A stretch of DNA of 64,000 nucleotides from NCBI RefSeq assembly GCF_902167145.1, contig NC_050101.1, forward strand, positions 131,904,990-131,968,989, given 5' to 3'. The notes under the pieces were generated by a model, which was not told the origin of the DNA, searched no databases, and saw nothing but the letters and a program-made list of their open reading frames with translations. Positions 9,898 through 20,247 of this stretch are shown here, piece by piece; positions within the stretch are counted from its first letter, which is position 1, and each line of letters begins with the position of its first letter. Origin of the DNA: Zea mays (Eukaryota; Streptophyta; Magnoliopsida; Poales; Poaceae). The position numbers were made by a program, and so were the translations under genes.

Positions 9898-12800
9898 ATG
9901 GTGTACGTGGATTCCTGGGACGAGTTCGTGGAGCGGTCCGTGCAGCTCTTCCGCGGCGACCCCAACGCCGTACGCCCGTCGCCGGATCCCCTCTCCTCTT
10001 CTCTGAGTTTCTTCCTGCTTGTCCGTGTGTCCGATCCTTGCGCGTTTCTCTGCAGACCCGCTACGTGATGAAGTACCGGCACTGCGAGGGGAAGCTCGTG
10101 CTCAAGGTCACCGACGACCGCGAGGTACTACCTTGTCCAAGCTGTATTTACTCAGAGCAGATTAGATTGGCTTAGGAGCTGATCGATGGTACACTTGTTA
10201 TTTATAGCTTAGAATTGGGGTGATCGAGGGGGTAAGATAGATCACACACCTGGATATGTGCTCCAATCATTTGATCTATGTTGTGTGTCCCGGGAGAGGT
10301 CGTCAGATGTGTGATTTTTTAAATGTGATGGTCGGATATATAGCAGCAAGTGTGAAAATGTATTGGGCAATCAGTGACACTTGGTTAATCATATGAAAGA
10401 GAAAATAGGCTCTATCTGATTCTTTAGTATGACAAATCTGAGAATTGTGCATTGCTAGTGAACAGTAGTACAATGTCCGTGCGCTGCGAAGGTACCCAAA
10501 TCATATTTAATGCTATAGTCCAACAATTGTACGACAACCGAGGGTCCAGTGACAAGCCAGTGTGGACCCTCTCTACAAAAAAAAAACAATTAAAGTGGAC
10601 ATATGACCTATATACCAGATATCAAACTGCAGATACTGCACTTTATCTTAGCCAAAATACCAAGAAAGATATGAGTTGAAAAGGAGAGCTACCCCTTGCT
10701 CGGTCGCTTGTCCTCCTTCAGCTAACAAGGTGGTACTATTCGGGAGAGCTGCACTGCGTGGCTTCGTTCATGTTACACTTGGGTGTTTTCTTACGACCCA
10801 TATGAGAGGTAACGACCTGGTTGTTAGGCAAGACGTGGGGGACAAAACAGATCTACCCTATGTCATGTTGGGATTGGGTGTTTTCTCACGGCCTATCTGG
10901 GATGTAATAGCCTGGTTGTTAGGCGAGACGTGGCGGAGAAAAACAAATATACTCTAAGCTGCTTCGCATGTGACGCATGGCACACGACGCACGAAACTTG
11001 TGCTTTAAAGGAGTAGAGATTAGTATTGCTGTGTTGCCATTGGACTTAGATCATAAGTTCTCTTGTCGTAATAAGGATCTGTCTGAACTTCAAGTACTCA
11101 TATATTTTGCTACTGAAAGATTATATGAAAAAAATCTTGTGACTCTTTTGTATATCTAGTAATGTTTGTAACAATATGCATTACGGTTGCACAACTGATT
11201 GCTCCCAACAGTTTGAAGTATTTAGTAAGCAAATTGTGCTGAAAGTTAAATAATATATATTGGAGCCACGTAGGTATATGTTTCATAGCTGAAATTCATC
11301 CCTACACACTGCCTTTGTATGATAGATCTCCAGTTATATGTAAATTGAACTATGATAGTTACATGAGAGATGTCCACTTTCAGATTAAATGCTTTATTAG
11401 ATAATATTTTTATTGGAAACATTTTTCAACGAATAGATGTGCTTGTAACCAAACATATTTGACAATTCGCTAGCATTTTACAGCTACTGAGTCTTCTCTG
11501 ATTCACTTGTTATTTTATATAAGTGGCAATGGTTCTTTTTTTATACTTTTTTGTGTAAACTTGGTCAATCATAGAATGGTTTGACTTAGTACTATGCTAG
11601 AATTGGATTCTTTTCATGATAGAGAGTACGTTAGAAGTAAATTGAGGAGATCAACTGATCAAGCCACACCATTGGTTTGCAAATTTTCTTATCAATGTTT
11701 TCTTGCTTGTGTTTTTTCTTGATCATGGAACCACATAATGTGTGCTTCATGGTAAAACATGCTTTCAACTAAAAGCATTTGATTGCCTATAATTCATCTT
11801 GATTGAAGGGCAGGCCTGATGCGCAGTGCAGTGGTGAGAGCTATCTCACGGAGTCACTAAGTCGCCGATTCGAAGCAGCCTCTCTGCATTTGTAGGGGAA
11901 GGCCTACCTCGGTTTATCCCTTCCTTAGATCTCACTCGTGTGGGAGCGCTTCCGGCACTGGGTCTGCCCCATTTTTTGATTGCCTATAATTCATCCAAAT
12001 ATCTGCATGCTGCCATGTTGTGTGGTATTATCAATGTTTTCTTATGCTTAACTAAAGAATTTTGCTACTTGATGGATGCTTTCTTTACACATCTTGATCC
12101 ATAACCCAATGCAATGTCATCACTCAACATCTTGCAATAGCCATTGTTTGACATGATTAATTGATTATTGACTTTTTAAAGGATTTCTATGGAGCCTATA
12201 CCTTGTTTACTTTTTGCATGCTAATAGATCTGTTACACGTAACTAGGATTCTGGAAAACTATTTTTTGGATTGCTCATTATGTTCTATATTTTGCTACTA
12301 TGCGTCTAGGCAATATCAACTCACTGTTCTAAATAGCAACCATGATGAGCTTGGTTGCTTACAAAGCTCACAGTGTCAGATGTCAAGATGAAGCAGTTTT
12401 GCATCCCTCAAAATAATAGTCTTCATAGTGGAATGAGAAATGTTCTTTTACGTGGTCGTTGATGGTGGAAGTTGTAAGAGGACATGTGTTTGATGTGCAG
12501 TGGCTCAGGTGTTGTTGGTTATACTAGAACTCAAAAGAGATTATTACATGTCAAGAACTAGATATAATTTAGAATAGAAACTTGTTATAATTTGGATGGT
12601 TGTCACACAACTAGAATCTTGCAAGCATTACATTTTGTGAAATAAGATAGAATACAGAATAAATTATGGCCTCTCCACCTCCTAGCTCCGCCCCTTCTCC
12701 CTGCTCCAACCCCTCCCCTTCCTACACCCTCCACTGAAACGCCTCGCCGCATACCACTGCGGTCCTAACGACCACCCCTCTGCCCCCCTAGGCTCACGTG

Positions 12801-15800
12801 GGTCGTGCATGAAGAGGCACACCTGCTGAACGGCATAGGCGAGATCCGGCCGAGTCAGCGTGAGATACTGTAGAGCTCCTGCGAGGCTGTGGTATTGGGT
12901 GGCATCGGCCACCGGGGCGCCATCCGTAGCAGACAACTTGGCTTGAGTGTCAACAGGAGTCGCCATAGGGTGACACTCGGCCATGCCGTCCCGTTGGAGC
13001 AGGTCCACACCATACTGACGCTGGGAGAGGAAGAGGCCGTCCTTGGAACGCGTGACAAAGATCCCAAGGAAGTGATGAAGGTCCTCGAGATCTGTCATGT
13101 CGAACTCGGAGTGAAGGAGCTCGGTGAGGTGACGAAGAAGCCGGGTCGACGAGGTTGTCAGGATGATGTCGTCGACATAGAGTAGCAGGTAGGCGATGTC
13201 AGCGCCCTCTTTGTAAATAAAAAGAGACATGTCGGAGGCTGACGCAGTGAAGCCGGACCGCTGTATGAAGCTGGAGAAGCGCTGGTGCCAAGCCCGAGGC
13301 ACCTGCTTGAGTCCGTACAAGGACTTCTGCAGGAGGCACACGTGGTCGGGGGCGGCCGGGTCGACGAAGCTGGGCGGCTGCTCACAGTAGACGGTCTCGT
13401 TCAGGTGGCCGTGGAGAAAGGCGTTCTTCACGTCCAGATGATGGATCGGCCAGGAGCGAGAAGCGGCGATGCTGAGGACGACCCGGATGGTGGGCGGCTT
13501 GACAACCGGGTTGAACGTCTCGTCGTAGTCGATGCCATGCCGCTGTGAGAACCCACGAACAACCCACCTAGCTTTATGGCGAGCTAGGGAGCCGTCAGCA
13601 CGATACTTGTGCTTGAAGACCACTTGCCGGAGATGACGTTGGTATGAGGCGGGTGAGGAACGAGACGCCAGGTGCCATTGTCAACAAGAGCCTTGTACTC
13701 GTCAGTCATCGCCGCGCGCCAATTTGCATCGGCAAGCGCGACGCGGGTGGAGCCTAGCAGCGGCGACGCCAAGCTGGAGGCCACCGCGGTGAACCCATAT
13801 CGCTGTATGGGGGGCGGCAGGGAGCCCGTCCGGGAACGAGTCTCCCGCGCAGGGGGCTCCGCAGGCTGAGGCACCACCGCCTGCGGCGCTGGAGCCGGTG
13901 CTGGACGCGGGCGCCGACTGTAATGGATGTCAAATCGTGACCCAGCAGTGGCAGCGGAGGCACCGCTACTGGCGCTAGTAGGTGCCGTCTGCCGGGGCAC
14001 CTGGGGCAGCCTGTAGGCAGCGCCGTGCCACAGGATGGTTGGGTCCAGCCCGACAGGATCGCTGGCGTCGTCTGAGGCTCGCGTTTGCCGTACCTCTGAG
14101 GTAGATGAGGCTGGCGTGGGGAGTAGATCCTGTAGCAGAAAATCAAAAAAATCCGGTCGAGGCTTTAAAGCCGCAAACCGAAAGTGAGTCTCATCAAACA
14201 CAACGTGGCGAGAGATGATGATCTTGCGAGTGGATAGATCAAGGCACTGGTAGCCCTTCTGAGAAGGAGGGTAGCCGAGAAAAACACACGCCGCAGAGTG
14301 AGGAGACAATTTGTGGGGGGTCGTGGCACTGAGGTTTGGATAGCACAGGCAACCAAAAACTCGAAGGAGTGAGTAATCTGGCATTTTGCGATAAAGGAGA
14401 TGGTAGGGAATACCGTTATGTATGGACGATGAAGGCCGCCGGTTTGTGAGAAACACGACAGTGGAGAGAGCCTCGGCCCAATAAGGAGGAGGCATGGCCG
14501 CATGAATCAGAAGCGTCCGAACAACATTGTTCAGAGTGCGAAGCATCCGCTCAGCTTTGCCGTTTTGGGCGGATGTGTAGGGGCACGAGGTGCAAAGAAG
14601 GATGCCGCGGGCAGCCAGGAAGGCGGCAGTGGCACTGTTAATGAACTCAGTCCCATTATCGGTCTGAAAACAGCGCACAGAAGAACTGAATTGTGTGTTA
14701 GCGTAAGCAGTGAACTGAACAATATGTTCATGAACTTGAGATTTATGGCGTAGGGGGAATGTCCAACAAAAATGAGTAAAATCATCAAGTATGACAAGAT
14801 AATATTTATAGCCCGAAATACTCAAAACTGGAGAGGTCCAGACATCACAATGAACGAGTTCAAAAGGTGTAGATGTATTAGAAACAGAACTATCAAAAGG
14901 CAGCCTAGCGTGTTTGCCTAGCTGGCAGGCATGGCAAATGCGGCGAGCTGCTTTATTACACTGTATAGCTGAAAGTTTATTTAGGGTTTGAACGGCGGCT
15001 GGCGCTGGATGACCGAGGCGAGCATGCCACAACTCTGGAGTAACGACAGCAACATGGCAGCGAGGCGGCAGACGATGTGGAATGGTGTAGAGATCCCCGT
15101 TGCTATTGCACCGAAGGAGGACTGTTTTGGTTTAGAGATCCTTAACAGAAAAACTAGAAGCGTCAAACTCAATAGAACAGTTATTGTCGCGAGTAAGCTG
15201 TCGAACAGATAACAAATTACGAGCAAGCTGAGGAGCGACAAGAACATTATTAAGATGAAAATAGCGATCAGCTATAGGTAAGAGAGATGTGCCACGGCCA
15301 GATGAAGGGATGGACTGCCCGTTCCCGACCGTAACGGAGCACGGTGGGGAAGGTAACGGGAAAGGAGTATACCGTCGTTGGAGGACATGTGGGATGTTGC
15401 TCCGCTGTCCATAACCCAAGAAGGAGAGTCCTGCACCGCCATTTGATTAAGAGCAGCAATCAAGTTGGCCGTATTCCAGCCGCCTGAAGAAGCACCTGCG
15501 GCGGGAAACTGCGGCGGAAGAAGAAACACACCGCACACCACTAACAGGTGGGGTGACCTTCATTATATAGCCCGTAGGCTAGGGTTACATTAGGGTTACA
15601 GAGTACATGGGCCTAATGGGCCAGGCATCCTATATGGGCTGTCACAGTTACATTCCAACAAGAAGACAGGTACATTTTCAGTCTAGCACCTGATGGCGTT
15701 TACTCAGCAAAGTCAGCTTACAAATGCCTCTTCATCGGGTCTTGCTCCTTTGCACACTATCAAAGGGTTTGGAAATCCTGGGCTCCATCCAAGTGCCGCT

Positions 15801-17905
15801 TCTTCATATGGTTGGTGGCCCAGAACAGATGTTGGACTGCGGATAGATTGGCAAAAAGAGGTTTGAATCATCCAACTAGTTGTCTCCTGTGTGATCAGGA
15901 ACCTGAAAATTTGAATCACCTGCTTGTGTCCTATGTTTTTGCGAGAGTTTTCTGGTATAATCTGCTAAGGAAGTTTCGGTTGCATGGCTTAGCTCCACAA
16001 CTAGGTTGTGCTTCCTTTTTGGAATGGTGGGAGAGGATTTCAGCTGGTGTAAATGAAATAATTGGGGAAGGTCTGGATTCCCTTATCATCCTGGGGGCCC
16101 AGATGATCTGGAAACACCAAAATAGAGCGGTTTTCGATGGAGGAGCTCCAAACCTTCCTCTTCTCCTTGAGCAGGTTGATGAGGAAAGAAGAAGATGGGA
16201 GATTGCTGGAGCCAAAGGTCTATCCTTTTTGGCTGCCGGTCTGTAGGCTGATGTAGCAGTGTGTGTTTATGGATCCTTTTGTGTATGCTTGTGCGTGGCC
16301 TCCGTAAGGAGGGGCTTGTATCTGGGTCTTCTTCAGACTTTTGTTCTCTCTTCTTAATATATTATGGGGCGCAGTCTCCTGCACTTTTCGAGAAAAAAAA
16401 AGAGAATAAGGCCCCGTTTCAATTTCACGGGATAAACTTTAGCTTCCTGCTAAACTTTAGCTATATGAATTGAAGTGCTAAAGTTTAGCTTCAATTACCA
16501 CCATTAGCTCTCCTGTTTAGATTACAAATGACTAAAAGTAGCTAAAAAAAAGCTGCTAAAGTTTATCTCGCGAGATTGGAACAGGGCCTAAGATAGATTA
16601 CAGATGTCTAGCGTGATGTTGCCCCTTTCATTATGATGCAAGTGTAGTTTATTGTGTTTGGAACTTCCCTTCTACTGTTTTAGTCACATAGCTTGTTTAG
16701 TAAACCACTTTTAATGCAGCATGTTGCAGTAGTGCTGCAAGGTGGAGTGGTTGCTTGCTATCTGCCTTTAGCTGTGTAGAGTATTACTCATTATTCAGAT
16801 GACATGTCTAACATTTGTCTCTTTATAAACAAATGAATTTGGATGTCTGTTCTTGAAAATAAGATCAGAAAGATCATTAAGCATGATGCTATCTGTTCTT
16901 TGGCGTGTGGTCATATCATTTAGCAGGAAATGCAGGAAATTCCCGTATGATGTATTTGATAGCATTGCATCGCTAAACTGGCTATACCATTGTCATTCAT
17001 TAAGACGTGGGTTCATTTTGTACTTAGAATATTTCTTTTTGTAAATAAATTTCTGGAGCTCCTTTTTTTTTGGAAATGCTATCCCTGTAATTCCTGTTAT
17101 ATCTTCCATTCACATGCTCTAAGTAAATATTGCAGCTAAAACATGGCCTACAATGCCGTTGTCAATTGAGATAACCTGTGCAGCCTTCAATGCTGTCATG
17201 TTTGTTTCATTTAGCTTCTGTCTTATGCTGTTTTATATTTGCAGCACTAGTAAATATGCATCTCTTATTGTTTTACTAGAAAAGCTGGAATATCAAAATC
17301 TATGTTTGTTGTTTCTTTGTTTATTTGTTACAGGGGCAAGCATCTTATGTAGAGGGGGTTTGTTTGAGATTATAGTCTGTCCAGATTATATAATCCAATA
17401 AATTTTGAAGTAAGTGTTAGTTTAAAATTTGTTGGATTATATAATTTAGACATATTATAATCCCAAACAAACACCCCTGTAAGTCTATGTTGATAAAAAA
17501 GTATATAGAACATCAAAACTACTTGTTTGGGCACATCGATTGCTAGCTAGTATAATATTCTAGTGTAATGCTCATGCTATGAAGTTTGATCCAAATGGCA
17601 CCCCTTCTTTTCTGACTGAAGTTATTGTCTGCAGTGCTTGAAGTTCAAGACAGATCAAGCTCAAGACGCAAAGAAGATGGAGAAGCTCAACAACATCTTT
17701 TTTGCTCTCATGACACGTGGGCCTGATGGTATCATGCTTTGTTTTCTCTAGGATTTACAATCACTGAAGATAAAGCACTGATTTTTTTTGTTTCACTAAT
17801 TTGGGTTCCTATTCTTTGTAACGTGCAGTTGATATCAGTGAAGTTTCAGGGAAGGAACAGGCAGAGCAACAGCAAGCGAAGAAAGGTCGGGGAAGGAGGC
17901 AATAA
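9898..17905 (+). CDS. SRP9: Signal recognition particle 9-kDa protein, four exons
   Basis: Exons are 9898-9969, 10056-10124, 17635-17728 and 17829-17905. All introns are GT-AG, phases 0, 0 and 1, giving 103 aa. The protein begins MVYVDSWDEFVERSVQLF. Its centre, YVMKYRHCEGKLVLKVTDD then KTDQAQDAKKMEKLNN, is the conserved SRP9 core. It ends in a basic tail (KKGRGRRQ), and the length fits plant SRP9. SRP9 pairs with SRP14 on the Alu domain of 7SL RNA in the cytosol and slows elongation while the ribosome is taken to the ER. The start is the first ATG of the conserved frame. The gene has a 7.5-kb intron 2 full of transposons and a MULE 112 bp upstream, yet every exon and splice site looks intact, so I infer it is functional. 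Confidence 0.93.
10478..10672 (-). pseudogene. U2 snRNA pseudogene
   Basis: On the minus strand the sequence opens ATATCTTTCTTGG, then TTTTGGCTAAGAT, GTGCAGTATCTG and CAGTTTGATATCTG, matching the 5' half of U2. A U-rich Sm-like stretch, a GGGTCCA block and a final GCGCAC follow, for a total of 195 nt, close to plant U2 length. The bases between TATCTG and CAGTTT that include the branch-site-pairing core are missing (about 7 nt), and there are many substitutions. I see no upstream sequence element or TATA box of plant snRNA genes. It is therefore a dead copy, antisense to SRP9. Confidence 0.82.
10779..10957. repeat. Two-copy tandem duplication, 95-bp period
   Basis: Units starting TTGGGTGTTTTCT at 10779 and 10874 share 'cctggttgttaggc' and 'gagacgtgg', but have diverged. 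It lies directly upstream (in U2 orientation) of the U2 pseudogene. The origin is unknown to me. Confidence 0.7.
11799..11974 (+). mobile_element. tRNA-derived SINE with 21-bp target duplication
   Basis: The element shows an A-box-like GTGGTGAGAGC (11831-11841), a B-box-like GATTCGAAGC (11867-11876) and the body common to a grass SINE family ('ggtttatcccttcctta', 'ggcactgggtctgcccc'). It ends in a T-rich tail. The flanks 11778-11798 and 11975-11995 are identical over 21 bases, the long target duplication left by LINE-machinery retroposition. It lies in SRP9 intron 2, sense orientation. Confidence 0.88.
12664..15660 (-). mobile_element. Antisense Copia fragment (Ale/Hopscotch-like), truncated
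   Basis: The element reads on the minus strand from an LTR-like start TGTTGGAATGTAAC at 15660 with a TATA-like 'gctatataatg' near 15570. Protease sequence follows almost at once; gag and primer-binding site are missing. The RT end is cut off after the block CLFMHDPREP, so RNase H and the 3' LTR are absent. It sits in SRP9 intron 2, in the opposite orientation to the gene. Confidence 0.82.
12682..15541 (-). pseudogene. Copia pol pseudogene: protease, integrase, RT
   Basis: The protease motif WVMDSGATSHMS lies near 15400-15430. The GAG-pre-integrase motif (LWHARLGHPA, near 15030), integrase core motifs (VHCDVWTSP, FQTDNGTEF) and RT motifs (LDVKNAFLHGHL, LYVDDIILT, near 13170) follow. Breaks include a frame change within the protease region (about 15270-15420), a TAA near 15130, and loss of one G at about 13622 that separates the integrase frame (13584-15032) from the RT frame (12682-13623). 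Motif style fits the Ale (Retrofit/Hopscotch) lineage. It cannot make a working polyprotein. Confidence 0.85.
15661..16406 (+). mobile_element. LINE 3' fragment (RT zinc-binding domain and tail)
   Basis: The frame ending at 16246 contains YSAKSAYKCLF, FFIWLVAQNRCWTADRLAKR and the Cys/His block CLLCDQEPENLNHLL, which is the zf-RVT region at the C-terminus of plant L1-type LINE ORF2. A ~145-bp 3' UTR and an A-rich tail (16390-16406) follow. The 5' end is lost, as in most LINE copies. It abuts the antisense Copia fragment on the left and a Tourist MITE on the right. Confidence 0.85.
16410..16588. mobile_element. Tourist-type MITE (PIF/Harbinger)
   Basis: The ends GGCCCCGTTTCAATTTC and the complement of the right end, GGCCCTGTTCCAATCTC, are near-matching inverted repeats, followed on both sides by ATAAACTTTAGC. 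The flanks are both TAA (16407-16409 and 16589-16591), the PIF/Harbinger target duplication. It lies next to the LINE tail in SRP9 intron 2. Confidence 0.85.
17353..17478. mobile_element. Short MITE with ~45-bp inverted arms
   Basis: The left arm (agggggtttgtttgagatta) and the complement of the right arm (aggggtgtttgtttgggatt) pair. The inner arms share 'attatataatccaa', leaving a short loop. The target duplication is not clear, so the superfamily is unassigned. It lies 150 bp before SRP9 exon 3. Confidence 0.75.
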
Positions 17906-18197
17906 TGCGGTCTGATCCTTATTTGTTACAGAAAATTCACAACTGGAATGATGGATTAACATTTCATTGACTTTTTGTACTCTGAAGAAAGTTTTTCCAG
18001 TACAGAACCGAGAACAAACTAAATGCACTCTATCATGAATGAATGCATGATTGAGAAACGCCCAAGGCTTCAACCCTGCTTCGTTTTAATGCACGTGAAG
18101 CGTTTTCATCCATGTTTTCTGGTAGAGGAATGTAGCTTGATACTCTGCCTGATCTTATATTGCGCACTGCCTGTTGGGGTTGGGCCATACGATTTTA

Positions 18198-18549
18198 GGC
18201 TATTCTCAATGGGAATGAATTTCGTAGCACTCTTTTCAACTCTACCACATTACCAAAAGTGCTATAAAACTATAAATGAAACAATGTCTCTCAATGTAAT
18301 ATTTTACTACACTGTTTTATACACTAACATACCAATTAAATGTTGCAACTCAATAGTCAATAGAAATAAATCATTCTCAATGGAGGTTTCACATAGTTTT
18401 TAAGACCTTGTAAATGAGTTGACATGATTTTATCCCCATAAAATTAATTTCATCATATGAAAGCCAATCTTTTTAAATGATATGTCATGTCATCATAAGA
18501 TTTAATGTGACAATATTAAATGTGCATGAAACCATTATTGTGAATAGCC
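18198..18549. mobile_element. Tourist-type MITE (PIF/Harbinger), downstream of SRP9
   Basis: The start GGCTATTCTCAATGGGA and the complement of the end, GGCTATTCACAATAATGG, form imperfect inverted repeats. Both flanks are TTA (18195-18197 and 18550-18552). It begins about 290 bp after the SRP9 stop codon, so it may lie close to the end of the SRP9 transcript. Confidence 0.82.
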
Positions 18550-18639
18550 TTATGTTATTCTACAAGCGATACTGGTATTAATTACTAAAGGGTAGTTTTG
18601 GTACCTAGATGTCCTTATTACATCGAACACATGATGCAC

Positions 18640-20247
18640 ACCACTCATCGACTCAAGCAACTACAATCGATATGCTAGGGAACCAACTCAAGCTATGATG
18701 AAATAGGGCCCATGTACATGGGCTAAGCTTTCCTTCAGTAAAAAAATGTATAATCCTAAAGAAATTATATAGAGATGGAGAAGGTCTTTTATGCGGTTCT
18801 GATGGCTTCGAGAAAGCTTTGACACTATTTCCAGTCTCAAATATCATTGTACCCTCGACATTGCCACTCAAGGACATTATAAGAAATAGAGAAGCTTTAG
18901 GTCGAATTGGTAAATGGGCAGCAAAACTCAATGAGTTCATTGATTTTATGCACAGGTCCTCCATTCAGTCTCAAGTGTTGACATATTTTATTGCTGATTA
19001 GAACCCAGTCTCACAAGATGAAGCAACCCAATCAGATGAAGCTGTATGGACAATTTTCTGTGATGGCTCATGGGGATCATTCGGAGCCGGAGCTGCTGCT
19101 GTTATCGCTTCACCATCTAAAGTGAAGATATCATATGCTATCAGGCTGCAATTTCAGAGTACAAATAAGATAGAAGAGTACGAAGCTTTGTTGTTGGGAC
19201 TAAGGAAGCTGAAAACAATGGGTGTAAGAAGAGCAGTATTGAAATCAGACTATCAGGTTATCACAGTCCAGGTGGATAAGTTGAGCAAAGTGAAAAATCC
19301 TAATATAGAGAAATACTTCGACATGGTTCGAAGGCTAGAATCTTCCTTCGAAGGTTTCTCAGTAAAGAACATCCCAAGGTTGTATAACGAAAATGCTGAC
19401 ATGTTGGCCAAGTCTACCGCTTAGGGGCTCCCTTTACCCCCTGAAGTGTTCTTCGAAGTACTAAAGGCACCTTCAGTTGATTTGATGGAAAGAGCTAAAG
19501 TGCATTTCTAGAGACTAAGGCCAAGAATTGATAAGAGAGATTCATTCTGGTGTATGTGGCTCACATATTGGTCCCATAGCTCTGCTGAGAAAAAAAATCG
19601 TCAATGATTTTATTGGCCAAAGGTAGCTTCGAATACAACAGAGTTTGTGTAGAAGTGTGACAACTGCCAAAGATGTGCAAGAGACCAAAAGCAGCCTTCG
19701 TCCCTAACCCAGTTGATACAATCTACTTGGCCCTTGCAAAGATGGGGAATGGATATAATTGGCCCAATGCCAGCTGCCCAGGGAACTTAAAATACGAAGT
19801 GGTCGCAGTTGAGTATTTCTCAAACTGGATCGAAGCAAAGGCTCTGGCAACGATAACTTCAGCCACCATTCAAAAGTTCTTTTGGCAAAACATCATTTAT
19901 CGTTTCGGAGTGCCAAAGTCCATCACCTTCGACAATGGCACCCAGTTTGACTTCGAAGCATTCAGAGCATTTTGCGGTCAGGTGGGGACAAACATACACA
20001 TTGCTTCCATCAGGCATCCAAAATCCAATGGGTTAGTGGAAAGAGCAAATGGAATAATCCTATTGGGAATTACAAAGTCTTTGGTTGGGTTACCGAAGGG
20101 AAAATGGACAGAAGAGCTTACTAAAGTTGTGCAGAACCATAACACCTCTATATCAAGATCTACGAACTTCACACCATTCAAGCTCCTCTTCGGGGACGAA
20201 GCAGTTACCCCTGAAGAAGCCAAGTTGGGTTTAACAAGAGTTATAAC
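18640..20247 (+). pseudogene. Tat-lineage Gypsy fragment: RNase H and integrase
   Basis: Plus-strand pieces show an RT-linked RNase H tail (about 18790-19000), an archaeal-type RNase H domain (FCDGSWGSFGAGAAAV near 19060, then IEEYEALLLGLRKL and LKSDYQVI) and an integrase core (EYFSNWIEAKAL, TFDNGTQFD, SNGLVERANG, 19673-20247). The double RNase H marks the Tat lineage. Stops occur at 18999, 19422 and 19509, and the zinc-finger part is scrambled. No LTR is attached; the right end passes directly into a Tekay gag at about 20248. Confidence 0.82.

Larger units (their letters stand above)
10125..17634 (+). other. SRP9 intron 2, 7.5 kb, packed with repeats
   Basis: The donor GAG|GTACTA and acceptor GTCTGCAG|TGC bound the intron. 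It contains a U2 pseudogene, a 95-bp tandem duplication, a SINE, an antisense Copia fragment, a LINE 3' fragment and two MITEs. Stretches 10125-10477, 10958-11777, 11996-12663 and 16600-17350 show no gene or repeat that I can name. Confidence 0.85.

Noticed and set aside
10977..11159. 60-aa frame in SRP9 intron 2
   Set aside because: Too short, no domain, and not bounded by signals fitting the SRP9 reading phase.
12161..12391. 76-aa Cys/Leu-rich frame in SRP9 intron 2
   Set aside because: AT-rich intron sequence with no recognisable domain or conserved pattern.
18653..18964. 103-aa minus-strand frame
   Set aside because: It is antisense to the decayed RNase H region of the Tat fragment, whose plus-strand reading has clear family motifs.
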